A stretch of 64,000 nt of DNA from Mimachlamys varia (GCA_947623455.1 OX392536.1:38011465-38075464), one strand, 5' to 3'. Shown: positions 42,985-54,885, numbered from the stretch's first letter. The notes: a model not told the origin generated them from the sequence alone. Translations and numbers: made by a program.

Positions 42985-43610
42985 AAATATGTACAATGTA
43001 TAGTGTCGTTAGTGTAACAGGTATGTATAGTTACCTGTATGGATTGTGTTTCTGGAGGGGGTTGGGTGTATGTAAATATTGCTACAAATGTTATAAATAT
43101 ATGAAATATATAATGTTCTGTATACATTGGTTTGTATAGGAAGTGTGATGAGACTATACATTGTAATTAGAGTAACAGGTGTATACATATGTATAGTTAC
43201 CTGTATGGATTGTGCTATGTAAATACAATGTATTGCTATAAATGTTATAAATATATATACTATATATAATTTTCTGTATACATGTACATTGGTTTGTATA
43301 GGAAGTGTGATGAGACTATACATTGTAATTAGAGTAACAGGTATATATACATAAGTATAGTTACCTGTATGGATTGTGCTATGTAAATATTGGTATAAAT
43401 GTGTTAAATACCTGTATATATGATTTCCTGTATACATTGGTCTGTACATAAACTGTGATACGACTATATATACCTATTGTAATAAGTGCCACAGGTATAT
43501 AAAGTTACTGTATGTATTGTGTTATATAAATATTGCATTTAATGTTATAAGTATCAAATTTATGATTTTGTGTATAGATTTATATGAAATGATAGTGTAC
43601 TGTGATATCT
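42985..43610. repeat. ~160-bp tandem repeat, about four diverging copies
   Basis: GTAACAGGT...ATAGTTACCTGTATGGATTG recurs with starts near 43013, 43173, 43333 and 43485 (spacing 160, 160, 152). The last copy is the most degraded. TAACAGGTAT and ATAGTTACCTGT give each copy partial dyad symmetry. Confidence 0.85.
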
Positions 43611-44729
43611 TATTCAAACTTGCAGGTTGTTGTTTGAATAATCAATGTACGGTAGATTAAGAAATGGTTATTTTCATTCAAAATATCAATACCTTTTTTT
43701 GTTGTTGTTGTGATTTTAATTATATAATGATTAGAATATTACTTTAAATTGTGATTTTGTTGATGTAGCATAATGCATTTGTTGAACATATAGATAAGAT
43801 ATAAGATAAAACATCCATTTGGTAAGGATGCAATGATTGGTAGTATACTATAAATACGTTTGTAGTAACTGTAAAAACAATACTCAAAAGTTAACTGATC
43901 AAGTTTAAACAGCAAGTATAATTTCCTACAATATTCTGAACAAAAGTTTGATAATGAACTATTTTTCATTTCAGTATTTTAAAATTCTCAAAGTTTTCAT
44001 GGTTTGGAACATCATCAGAACAAACTACCAAAATGTCACGATAAAATGGTTATTTTGTAAGTTGTATAAAATAGGATACAGCAATTATTTCTGACATGTT
44101 GTTTGGTGTTGGAAGAAATATGCTGTGAATTTTTAGGTCACTTACATCATTAAGAAAATTAAGAAATTCTATACATGTTAAAAGGTAGTATTCTACAGAT
44201 ATATGATACCATTAGATTTCTAATTGGTAAAACTAAAAACTGATAAAAAGTTTCAACTATCTAAATTAGGCACGGGCCTTCATTAAACATCTGTTATAAA
44301 TTCAACAGATTCAAGATTTAAATATAATTTTCATGTTTTTAAAATTCAAGTCTTAATACAGTTTTATTCAATTACATCTGAAATTAATAACCGAAAGATT
44401 TGCTGAAAATCTGTGTGAAAATTCATTAATGTGAGGCTATTGGTCTGTGATACACATAATGATATGTCTGAAAGTAACTTTATGAATGAGATTTATATGA
44501 AGGAGAGACTGACAGGAATTAGACCAAGAGGAGTTGTGTGATAGATAGCAGCTCTATAAGTGAGGGAATATGAGGCATGATTGCTGAAGTATGAGGGTGT
44601 AATTTAAATGTTTGAGTATGAGGGATGTTTGTATGATAAATAGGCAGCACTATGAGTGCAGATTATGAAGATTAAATGCAGGAGTAAGAGGGATGTGTGA
44701 TAGATAGATTGTATGTTTGTAATAAGGCT
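43611..44729. other. AT-rich intergenic stretch
   Basis: No gene or clear element. Weak ~90-bp similarity (GAGTATGAGGGATGT, GTGATAGATAG) at 44520-44710. Confidence 0.5.
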
Positions 44730-44795
44730 CATTGTCAGAAACCCACGTGACACTGCTCTGACGTTTGAGCAATGTCACGTGGGTTTCTGACGATG
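44730..44795. mobile_element. 66-bp hairpin element, copy 1
   Basis: Arms of 19 bp pair perfectly (44734-44752 with 44773-44791, GTCAGAAACCCACGTGACA). They extend outward to CATTGTC/GACGATG with one mismatch and inward to TGCTC/GAGCA, leaving loop TGACGTTT. Same length and loop as the copy at 46406. Confidence 0.85.
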
Positions 44796-45184
44796 GGAAG
44801 GTTGGATGATGTTCTCATTGAACATGTTAACCCAGCGATCCTCCAACAAGAAGGCTTAAATTAAAGGGATAACATAGTACGTCTGTGATCACTCTGTACT
44901 TTATTAGGACAAATTCATTTGTCGAAATAAAGATTTATATGTCCAAACACTTTGTGCTCTTTTCCTTTTTTCCAGCAAAGCTTTTAAATCTGCACCATCG
45001 TAATATAAATTGATATAGCTTGTATAATTGAGGCATTCAAGAACATTGAAGAATGTAAAGTTATGAGTTAAGTGATATTTATAGTTTGGTCTACTACTTC
45101 AGTATTAGAAACAAAATAGCAAGCCGTATAAAATTAGTATATATATGTATAAGTAATTATTAAGATAACATGAAATAAAGACCA

Positions 45185-45424
45185 GGGCCGTGTTGTTCAA
45201 AGAATGATTAGCTTAATCACTATTTAACAACATTTTTCAAACTTAAATAATTCTGTCAATATACAAGGTAAAAGCTCAAAATTTTGCATATGAGTTGGTA
45301 CTATTAGATATCTGATATCTGCAATGTTGTAACTAAATATATGGCTTCCTGTCAAAGTTCCAGGATAATTAAGATTTGCTCTAATCACTGATTAAGCTAA
45401 TCACCTTTTGAACAACCAGGCCCA
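45185..45424. mobile_element. ~240-bp MITE, copy 1
   Basis: Begins GGGCCGTGTTGTTCAAAG...GATTAGCTTAATCAC and ends GATTAAGCTAATCACC...GAACAACCAGGCCC; the ends are ~40-bp imperfect inverted repeats. Second copy at 49398. Confidence 0.8.
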
Positions 45425-46102
45425 GATACTCAAATAAAAATGCACAGAAACCACCAGAGAAATAGGAAGGCATTGTTATTGGTACTTTAAACATGAATTA
45501 AAAAGAGAAAAAAATGACAGCGGGGAAACTTGGACACTTTTTAACCCATAGATAACCAGTTCATGTGTTAGGGTTTTCTTGGGAAGTAAAGCTGACGTTC
45601 AACCCGGTCAGGTTCCGCTACAGTTCAATATGAGGCTGGATTCTAATCAGACATAATCATTATTAATTTGAGATTTCATAAAATTATCGACGATTTTGAA
45701 ACAGTCCTTTATATTTCCTTACAAGCAAAAAGTTAAATAAAGAGTATCGACGTGGTAGATTACGTAAGATCTTGTTGACCAAACTTTGTATATTTAGATC
45801 TATAGTTTAGTGTTATAGGCTTAAAGGGTATTACGAACCTGTACCACTGATGAGCTGTAATCTGACAATAGTGAAGCGTAAAATTCTTGCTTTCTTTACT
45901 TGCATACCATTCAGATAGTTCCTTGTTTTCTTCGTTTATCTACAGTGATTATGAAGGTGTTGATTTTGTTAATAGGCACCCTTTTCTCTCGGTGCGAAGA
46001 AATCTGGGTCTCTGATCCGCTGAATATTGGTGTTGTGGGAGGATCGATTCGCCGGCATCACCAACCCTTCAGACTTCATTTCTCTATGCTGTAAACGAAA
46101 TC

Positions 46103-46260
46103 GGAGAATACCAAAGCATCAACAAAACCATAATCGACTATACCAGGTGCAAAATGTTGAATAAAGAAAATGTTTACACGGAGTCTCTTGAAAAAGCACA
46201 AGAGACTAAGATAAGGTGTTCATCGACGACACCCGCCATGTAAATCTAGGTCAGATCCAA
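46103..46260 (+). repeat. Dispersed repeat family R, copy 1
   Basis: Contains GGAGAATACCAAAGCATCAA, CACAAGAGACTAAGATAAGG and TTCATCGACGACACCCGCCA then TGTAAAT. Relative to other copies it lacks the CCGGAAGAGTA segment. Confidence 0.7.
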
Positions 46261-46405
46261 GTAAATATCATGGCCTCAAAGTACATTTTATTTCCTTCAT
46301 CGTGATTCTATTGACTTTAAGTACCACAGTTGAGACATAAACGAATGAAATGGTATGGTACGGGAAATGGTTTTATGATTGGCTTTCTAATATTGGGGGA
46401 AATGC

Positions 46406-46471
46406 CATCGTCGGAAACCGACGCTACACTTCTCGGACGTTTGAGTAGTGTACCGTGGGTTTTCGACGATG
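46406..46471. mobile_element. 66-bp hairpin element, copy 2, with 9-bp target duplication
   Basis: Starts CATCGTCGGAAACC and ends TTTTCGACGATG; arms pair over ~24 bp with three mismatches, loop region GGACGTTTGAG as in copy 1. The 9-mer GGGAAATGC flanks both sides (46397-46405 and 46472-46480). A 9-bp duplication is typical of Mutator-like transposases. Confidence 0.85.
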
Positions 46472-46480
46472 GGGAAATGC

Positions 46481-47942
46481 ATAAGTTTGGAAACTTTGAA
46501 ACTACATTGCTTGCTTGTAAAAAGAAAAAGGAAAATGAAACTACCGAGCTGCTTTCACTTTTTGGTCGAAAGATGAATTTTTAGCTTACCATACTTCTGC
46601 ACTACGATATTTCCGAATACCAATTAACGATAAGGGATTACAAAACTTCACAATTATCCGTATGAGAATCGTTTTATCGCTGGGTCTGTTATATGTAGTT
46701 GCTCAACCAAGCCATTATTCATGTTAACCTCTATTCTTAGTGCCATTAAATCAGGATTACATAGTCCTGTGCCATTAAATCAGGGTTATATACTCCTGTA
46801 ATGACCTTGTGTCATCCGGAAGTGGAATACATTTACTGTAAAACTGGATTCGAAAGACCTTTTAATGAAACATGAACGTTCTCTGCCTAGAAATGTTTCA
46901 TCGATCCAAGCTTTTGTATTTCAATTCTTTACACTACCATACCTTATAACAAAATGAAGACGCGCGTTCGTTCACTTCTTATGACAAAGTTAGTTTTCAA
47001 ACAAATGGAAACGCTGATAGATATATGACAATAAACCATATATGGAAACACATTTTGTGATTGGCACAACAAAGTGAGCGAAGAAGGTTCTGGTTTCTTG
47101 AATGAGTTCGGTGGCAAGAATTTTAGGAAAAGTAGTCATCTGCAGAGATATAGGGTTGACTTTTTATGGTTGGTAAAAAAACAAAATAAAAAAACCCAGC
47201 ACAGCACTTTTAATTGCACATTCAGACAATATGTTGTCTTTAAATAGTAAGGGATTCGTTGACCGTTTCGATCGTGTACACTCTTCCAAACAATACAGAA
47301 CCATCTATTTCAGATACTTCCAACGATCTTTACCTACGCATTTTTTAAGTGCATTATGACAAACTGAGACTGCTTATTACTGATCTGTACTATAAACAGG
47401 CAATTTCAATTTTCCGAACTTTCCTTTTCTTGATGCTAACATCCCAAATTCCCAAAGATTCGTTATTCTAGAGCTTGCTTCGAATATCACGACATTCATG
47501 ACAGCTGTCGTCTGCTGACAGACTAACATACAACTCACGGTTTTCAGATATGCAGACAAATGTTTTGGTCCTCATAGCGTGATCTCATTTATTGATCTAA
47601 TTCTCATCGATTTAGAGATTGAATTATGGTTAATATTCTCTTTCTTTAAAGCTCGTTTATAATTCAGTTCGTTGCTCAGCTTCAGAAAACAGGGCTAGCT
47701 ATCGTATGATAACTGTCTTTGAAGAATACGTATGTATTTGCATGGCAAACAAACGGAACTGGTATAAAGGAAAAATGTTTTTTGTCAATCTATCTTCCTC
47801 GCCGTTTCTGCAAATAGACAGATATATAGGGTTACAAAAGCTATTCCGTACATGGGTAAACGACATGTTTTCCTGTATAAATGCTCGAAATGCTGTTCTT
47901 AGTGGCTTTAGCCACGTTTATCGCGAGGTTAATGATGTAGCA
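46481..47942. other. Intergenic stretch, no supported gene
   Basis: AT-rich. CCATTAAATCAG and neighbours occur twice at 46742-46790 (small duplication). The reading frame at 47706-48002 runs into the satellite and is not convincing. Confidence 0.45.
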
Positions 47943-49177
47943 TTGTCAGAGATAGGCTATGTAACCAATATTAGGATTGTTAGAGATAAGTTATATATGT
48001 AACCAATGTTAGGATTGTCAGAGATAGGCTATATATGTAACCAATGTTAGGATTGTTAGAAATAGGCTATATATAACCATTGTTAGGATTGTTAGAGATA
48101 AGCTATATATGTAACCAATGTTAGGATTGTCAGAGATAGGCTATATATGTAACCAATGTTAGGATTGTCAGAGATAGGCTATATATATAACCAATGTTAG
48201 GATTGTCAGAGATAGGCTATATATGTAACCAATGTTAGGATTGTCAGAGATTGGCTATATATGTAACCAATGTTAGAATTGTTAGAGATAGGCTATATAT
48301 GTAACCAATGTTAGAATTGTTAGAGATAGGCTATATATGTTACCAATGTTAGGATTGTTAGAGATAAGCTATATATGTAACCAATGTTAGGATTGTCAGA
48401 GATAGGCTATATATGTAACCAATGTTAGGATTGTCAGAGATAAGCTAAATATGTAACCAATGTTAGGATTGTCAGAGATAAGCTATATATGTAACCAATG
48501 TTAGGATTGTCAGAGATAGGCTATATATATAACCAATGTTAGGATTGTCAGAGATAAGCTATATATATAACCAATGTTAGGATTGTCAGAGATAAGCTAT
48601 ATATGTAACCAATGTTAAGATTGTCAGAGATAGGCTATATATGTAACCAATTTTAGGATTGTCAGAGATTGGCTATATATGTAACCAATGTTAGGATTGT
48701 TAGAGATAGGCTATATATGTAACCAATGTTAGGATTGTCAGAGATTGGCTATATATATAACCAATGTTAGGATTGTTAGAGATAAGCTATATATGTAACC
48801 AATGTTAGGATTGTCAGAGATAGGCTATATATGTAACCAATGTTAGGATTGTCAGAGATAAGCTATATATGTAACCAATGTTAGGATTGATAAAGATAAG
48901 CTATATATGTAACCAATGTTAGGATTGTCAGAGATTGGCTATATATGTAACCAATGTTAGGATTGTCAGAGATAAGCTATATATGTAACCAATGTTAGGA
49001 TTGTCAGAGATAGGCTATATATGTAACCAATGTTAGGATTGTCAGAGATAAGCTATATATGTAACCAATGTTAGGATTGTTAGAGATAGGCTATATATGT
49101 AACCAATGTTAGGATTGTCAGAGATAGGCTATATATGTAACCAATGTTATGATTGTTAGAGATAGGATATGTAACCA
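47943..49177. repeat. 38-bp minisatellite, ~33 copies
   Basis: Unit GTAACCAATGTTAGGATTGT plus CAGAGATAGGCTATATAT. Variants alternate at a few sites (GATAGG/GATAAG/GATTGG, TGTCAG/TGTTAG, ATATGT/ATATAT). No spacers, so not a CRISPR-type array. Confidence 0.95.
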
Positions 49178-49397
49178 GTGAAACAAAAGGGTCGACATAC
49201 CAACGATATATCTGTGTAACTGTCATAAGCATCCGTCACGGGTTTCACGCCTTTTACGACATGGAAATAATCTTTGACCTTGTTTACTTTATATTGAAAG
49301 AAAGATGAAAATAATTTACATTCACGTATGTAGTTGTTTGTATATGACATAGTTGGACAATATATTGTATACGAGTGCAGTTAAATCACCAAGAGTC

Positions 49398-49624
49398 TGG
49401 GCCCAGTTGTTCAAAGGGTGATTAGCTTAATAACTATTTAACGACATTTTTCAAACTTCAATAATTCTGTCAGTGTACAAGGCAAGATCTTAGAATTTTG
49501 CATGTAAATTGACACTATGAGAATTTGATATCTGCAATCTGTGGTTTCGTTTTAAAGTTACATGGTAATTAAAATTTGCGTTAATCACTGATTAAGCTAA
49601 TCACCTTTTGAACAACTGAGCCCA
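49398..49624. mobile_element. ~227-bp MITE, copy 2
   Basis: Left end TGGGCCCAGTTGTTCAAAG and GTGATTAGCTTAAT; right end ATTAAGCTAATCACC and TTTTGAACAACTGAGCCCA. Close relative of the copy at 45185. Confidence 0.85.
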
Positions 49625-50059
49625 GGTGGTATCAAATAGCATTAACTAATTCCGATTTTCAAAGCAAAAACGACTTATCGATTCAATGGGGTTTCCTCTC
49701 ATTAATAGTGTAAGTATTTGTTACGTTAACGGCAGCGTAAGAGCCGACGATAACAGATCCACGCGCTCATGCTGCCAAGTAAGACTTATTTCCATTGAAT
49801 CGTAGACAACTTATTTTTCTATCTTGTTAAATACAAATATGTACTTGTGAACATCATGTGATAGCTTACGTTGTATTCTTTAAATGCCAAATGTTACTTG
49901 ATATAGCAAACCCTATTCATCAGCCAAACTAACCACATTGATGCTATGCATTCGTTCAATTCTAATATAATGATGTTCTAGAAATATTCTTTTTCTTACT
50001 TACGTCGACATTACCTAATATAGAAATTTTGTCAATTCCCCTAGATAACATACAGTGTA

Positions 50060-50281
50060 CTATAAAAGCCAATATTTTTGCGTGTGGAATTTTTCGCTTT
50101 GTCAGCCTCCAAACTTTTCGCGATGTGGAAATTTTCGCGCTGCAGTCATGTTGTTTTGCACCGTGTACCTATAATATTATTATACACTGTATAGTTTAAG
50201 AGGTGTTAAATATGTTCGCGTGTGGATATATTCGCGGAGATTTAATTCAAGCCAAATAAGCGAAAATTTCCACTTTTACAG
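50060..50281. mobile_element. Small TA-flanked MITE (222 bp)
   Basis: CTATAAAAG at the left and CTTTTACAG at the right are short inverted ends flanked by TA (50058-50059, 50282-50283). Interior has repeated TTTTCGC and GTGTGGA motifs in both orientations. Ends are short, so the assignment is moderate. Confidence 0.55.
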
Positions 50282-50920
50282 TAACTACGCGATTAAGGTT
50301 TGTGTTGACATTGCTAACAAACATTGCTATTGATGACAAACGAAATGATGTAAGTTAGTCAGCAATGGAAATGTGTTACAGGACCATAACAATAATTTGC
50401 TAAAAATATAATTATCAATATCTATATTTTGAGTTATTATGTCTTGTTGAGTTATTTCGGATAGTTTTTAATCGCAAATAAAGTGTTGACCATAAAATTG
50501 ATGACGTTACAATAGCAAATGCTGTTATAGTCTCACAACAACACTTGCTTTCGCGATTCGACGTGTGCAAAACGAATGCATCTTGAGAGCTGGAGACTTT
50601 AATAAGGCTACTTAACCGTATCTTGGTGTTACAATGTAGCATTAAAACAGACACCATAAATGAAACGTTTGAAAACAGGTTGAAAATAATATGTTGCCAT
50701 TGTGCTTACAGCGATAACGTGAGTTTGTATGCTTGATAGAAAGGAAGTATTGGTGAAATGATGTTTTCACGATAAGAAAAGCAGCAATATGACAAGAAGT
50801 TTTCATCACTCTTTGAGTTTACTGATTTTTTTAAAAAACAATTAGACAAGTCAGCCGAAAAATAGCTTGACTTGGAGGACATGGCATTTATTTTGATGTG
50901 ACCAAGATACATTAGATGCT

Positions 50921-50995
50921 TATTCTTCCGGAACACGCTTGTCTTTTTACAGAGATCTCCGTGTAAATCTTTCCTTTGTTCATACTTTGTCATTT
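50921..50995 (-). repeat. Dispersed repeat family R, copy 2 (partial)
   Basis: On the minus strand: TGACAAAGTATGAACAAAGG, GATTTACACGGAGATCTC, GTTCCGGAAGAATA. Confidence 0.6.
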
Positions 50996-51095
50996 CAGAT
51001 ATACCTTTAATATACGGGACGACCACTTGATCTTGAGTTTTGTTCTTATCCTTAATCGGTCTTTGCTAGTTTTTTCCTTACTTTGACACTGTTTT

Positions 51096-51262
51096 TGTGT
51101 CGTCGATGAAGCAGAAGACACGTACTCTTCCGGAACACCTGGTCTTATTCTCTTGTACTTTTGCAAAGGTCTCCAAGTAAATATTTTCCGCTTGTTCATA
51201 TCTTGCTCCTACTTTAATCGATTTGGGGTTTGGATTATGGTTTTGTTGACGCTTTGATATTC
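51096..51262 (-). repeat. Dispersed repeat family R, copy 3 (most complete)
   Basis: On the minus strand it reads AAGCGTCAACAAAACCATAA, AAATCGATTAAAGTAGGAGC, TACAAGAGAATAAGACCAGG, TGTTCCGGAAGAGTACG and TGTCTTCTGCTTCATCGACG. Serves as the reference copy here. Confidence 0.75.
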
Positions 51263-52469
51263 TGTTTTTTTCTTTTTTTATGAAAAATATTATTAACTAG
51301 GATAAAATGTAAACAAAACAGAAAAAGATATTGAAACCGAGGACAACTTCCATTTAAATGAATAAAATATAGGCGTAGTCCAAGTAATAGCACTTTATGA
51401 AAACATAATAGGAAATCATAAAAAAAAAAAATCTTAATTTGTTTATGATAGTGTCCATAAATCTTGCCAATTGTCTTCACCATAAGGAGAAACTCATTTT
51501 GTTGTTCTGTCCAGGTAAGCTTATAAATAAAACGAGAGCGAAATCGTCGAAAAATAATGAAACGTTTTCCATTAACGGATCACCCGTGAAAAAAATACCA
51601 TTTCGGAAACGTTAGGAAAAATATGTCAGCGTCCGGACAGATGTGATAAAGGAAACATTTCGTATTTACCCTGGGTCGAGAGCAATCCGGTTAATCACAC
51701 TTGACCTACTTAACATCAGTACACTGGAGTCAGGTTCCTTAAACAAACGACGATAGCAGCAATCAATACAACCGGACAACCTCGGGCCTTTCCGGCAAGC
51801 TCTTGAAGAGAATACCCGAAGTGTTCCGAATGCAATCGATACTGATAACCTTCTTATGTCCTCTAAAGACGTGTGTGCAGATATAACAATTGTTATACGA
51901 CTAATTAAACCAATATGACATACACATCTGACGACTGTTTAGGACGATTCATTTTGTTATTTCATAGATTCCATTTTCTGACATATCCATTGTCGAAAAT
52001 CATCCGAGGGGCAAGAAACAGACGCAAAAAAGTGATACATCGGAATGATTCAGATATTCAGATATTGGTTTGCACAACGACGCATAATGGTATTGCTGTC
52101 TAGCACAGAACAAGTAGGTGACTAAGAAAAGGCACCATGCAGAAATGAACGTAGGCGGTAAAAGTAATCAATCGAAAGAGATGAATTCGCTGCAATCCAA
52201 CTAATCTCCCATGTACCTATGTTGCAACTCGTATAAAAGGTCAAATACCCCCGTCATCAAAAATCCCAGTGAGGATAACTCAACGTGCGTAAGACCAGAG
52301 CGTGACAATGAAAAACCAATCGATCACACGAAGGAAAATAGTTAGTTCACATTCAACACAAAATCTTCGTTCTCTCAAAGAAATGAACGTGCACGCAAAA
52401 CTGTAATAAATTGTACAAAGAGGTATAGTAACGTTGTGTAGAAACAACATTCAGAAGCTTCGTGGCTTC
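51263..52469. other. Intergenic stretch, no supported gene
   Basis: No clear coding region, RNA gene or repeat structure seen. Confidence 0.4.
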
Positions 52470-52722
52470 TGTAGACACGATATATTGTTATAAAAACTTA
52501 GTTGTTTCTTTTATTCTATTTGTAGACAAGATACGCTGTTATAGAGACTCGGTATTTAATTCTATTTGTAGTCATACGCTGTTCTACTTGGTGGTTTCTT
52601 TGATTTTATTCATAGACAAGATACGTTGTAATAGAAACTTGGTAGTTTCTATATTTCTAATTGTAAAACACGATAAATTGTTACGCAAGCTTGGTGGTTT
52701 CTTTAATTTTATTTGTAGATAA
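52470..52722. repeat. ~60-bp degenerate tandem repeat
   Basis: About four to five imperfect units of ACTTGGTGGTTTCTTTGATT plus TTATTCATAGACAAGATACG plus TTGTAATAG. Confidence 0.75.
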
Positions 52723-53104
52723 GTTACTCCAGGATGATACGGAAAGACAAGGGGAAACCATACAAAACAGAAGGAAAGTATGGCATCCCAAACCGCAAGA
52801 ATGAAAACAAGCGTTTGTTTTTTTTTATTTTCTTTTCCGTCATTTCCTCAACCATATTTGGCATCGCTCCATCTAGGAAACCGACGATTTAGTTTGAATC
52901 GAAATTCAAATTCAATTAAAAGGATTTGCTACTTATTTCATAATGATTATTAAAATTATCGTCAGCATAGATAGAAGCCAAAAAGGACCAATCGACCGTC
53001 GAAATAGGGGAAGTCTCAAAGGATTGTACAATATACGCACAAGAGAATAACACCATTATGATTAAGAATAAGATACAACCGAGCCAAATAGTGAACTAAA
53101 GTAT

Positions 53105-53146
53105 ACTCTACAGTTGTTTCGTCCTTCTAGGGCTCTTCAGTGTATT
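53105..53146 (-). ncRNA. Degenerate type I hammerhead ribozyme-like sequence
   Basis: On the minus strand: core CTGAAGA (53134-53140), a stem II of GCCC/GGAC around TAGAA with one mismatch, GAAA, then CAACTGTA supplying ACA/TGT stem III and a GTA cleavage triplet. Stem I pairs only weakly (ATAC with GTAT, offset). Likely a decayed relative of the copies at 54463 and 54842. Confidence 0.5.
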
Positions 53147-54317
53147 AGCAAAAAAGTAAACCCTAGAAGGCAACTGAAGAAAACAAACGAAAGAAAGAAT
53201 TGACAAAATAAATTAAGATAGCAAGGTGCACTACCCTAAAATCAATAAATTTCATAATTTTCAAATATTGAATAATTTCAACTTAACTGGTGGCGCTGAA
53301 AGCACGAATTAGACATCCTAACAGAATTGCAAGCGTTCACTTTTCTTATTTAGTCCTTTTTAGTATAAATAAAAAAAAACTTTTTGGCACTGATATTTTG
53401 TAATATTCTTTATATTTATGTTATTATGAGTTGCAACATTTGGACATATCTGTAACACACCATAAATTAATACACAGTATAACAATACATGTATTTCATA
53501 ACACATTTCATTTTGTTTCTATACACATATTGTAAAACTAACGAAAGCAAATAGACAAATAGAACAGCGCACAAGTTTAACAATGTTTAACAATGATATA
53601 CATAGTAACAATTCGAGGATAACGAAGAGGTGCCGTAAAGATGATATCATACAACAGGCACAATTATGAAGTGAAACATTGTAAAAATAAACAAAAGTAC
53701 CAAAAAAAACAACAATAGTAATAAAAATTATAACAATGTCATTATGTTAACACCGCAAATATAGAAAAGAATACCGTATTGCAACAGCTACATAGTAAAC
53801 ATAGACAATACACTTAAAGCCTATTGTGTAATAGGAAAAGGTCATCAATCTTAAAGAACAAATGGCCAGGAAACATTAGCGGAAAACAATCCGTTTCAAA
53901 GACGCCAGTGTTTTACCTAGGCGTAATTAACTGAAACAGTTATAGTTGTCAGCATTACTGTTTTTACGTGGAATAGTTTCAAATAAAATTGTAAAATTCA
54001 AATGGGGCCCTTTATCCTTTTTTAGCACATTTTTGCTACAGCGATGAATTGTGCTTCATCTTCTTTATCCATGACAAGGAGCGTGAATCATACTAAAGGT
54101 CATTCTTCTTGCGTCGAAGATTTATTGCGTTGTTTCTCTGCAAAAGAAAACAGTAAAGAAAGGAAGCCTAGGTATATTTTTCATCTAAGTCGGTCAACAT
54201 TTATTATCAATACACATTACACGATAAAAATGAACAGTTATTTTTCTGCAGGCTTGATTCGGCTCTAGATACGAGACACATGTGGTCTGTATATATGTCA
54301 AAAATACACGTTTTACA
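53147..54317. other. AT-rich intergenic stretch
   Basis: No supported gene. A 74-codon frame at 54044-54268 is not recognised and not supported by anything else. Confidence 0.4.
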
Positions 54318-54462
54318 AAGGTCAATATCTCCTTAGCAACTCTGCTCATTAGTGTACGTATTCCGTTGTATGGAACTGTTTTGCCTAGTGCGAGTATTAG
54401 CCATGACCACATCTTTAATGATGCTTTACGCTCAATATCAAGGTCATTTCAGCAATTAGTTA

Positions 54463-54506
54463 GCATCACTAAAGAGTCCTAGGAGGACGAAACAGCTGTA
54501 TGATGC
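54463..54506 (+). ncRNA. Hammerhead ribozyme, core-mutant copy
   Basis: Same 44-nt layout as 54842-54885 with intact stems GCATCA/TGATGC and GTCC/GGAC, GAAA and GTA, but the first core strand reads CTAAAGA instead of CTGAAGA. The invariant G5 is lost, so self-cleavage should be abolished. Confidence 0.85.
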
Positions 54507-54841
54507 AGTTTAATTGATTTTTTCGGCATACTTTATATATTACTAAATTCGAAAGGTGCAGCATATGTTTGTGTGTTACGTCATTTTAGTGATAGGGGTG
54601 GTAGACTCTGCTGCTTGAATTTTTAGTCCTCGAGGTTTGCTGGAGCCTCCATAGCCACAGTTAATCTCATTTGAGTAGTGGAACGGTACATAATATACAC
54701 ATTTTCGTAGTAAACGATTTGAAATTATACAGAACTAGTTTAATTTTACTTATAAATTCATAAATTAAAGGGGTATTACGTCCCTAACCCTTCTGTTTTT
54801 ACATTCGTTTAGAAATTTTGGATTCCACCTTTTGGCCCCTA

Positions 54842-54885
54842 GCATCACTGAAGAGTCCTAGGAGGACGAAACAGCTGTATGATGC
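54842..54885 (+). ncRNA. Type I hammerhead ribozyme, complete consensus
   Basis: Stem I GCATCA (54842-54847) pairs with TGATGC (54880-54885). Core strand CTGAAGA is at 54848-54854, stem II GTCC/GGAC (54855-54858, 54864-54867) with loop TAGGA, then GAAA at 54868-54871. A minimal stem III ACA/TGT lies within ACAGCTGT, and the cleavage triplet is GTA (cleavage expected after 54879). All conserved core positions CUGANGA and GAAA are met. Minimal stem III is typical of hammerheads in metazoan retrozymes and Penelope-like elements. Confidence 0.9.

Noticed and set aside
47706..48002. 98-codon ORF
   Set aside because: Its C-terminal part is satellite sequence and the remainder has no recognisable motif.
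47943..49177. CRISPR-like regular repeat array
   Set aside because: Units are directly adjacent with no unique spacers, and the genome is eukaryotic; it is a minisatellite.
54044..54268. 74-codon ORF near the ribozyme repeat as a possible retroelement protein
   Set aside because: No reverse transcriptase, endonuclease or zinc-finger motif visible; too short to support.
45825..54795. TTAAAGGG(G)TATTACG at ~45820 and ~54765 as ends of one element
   Set aside because: Both occurrences are in the same orientation and I could not find matching inverted partners.
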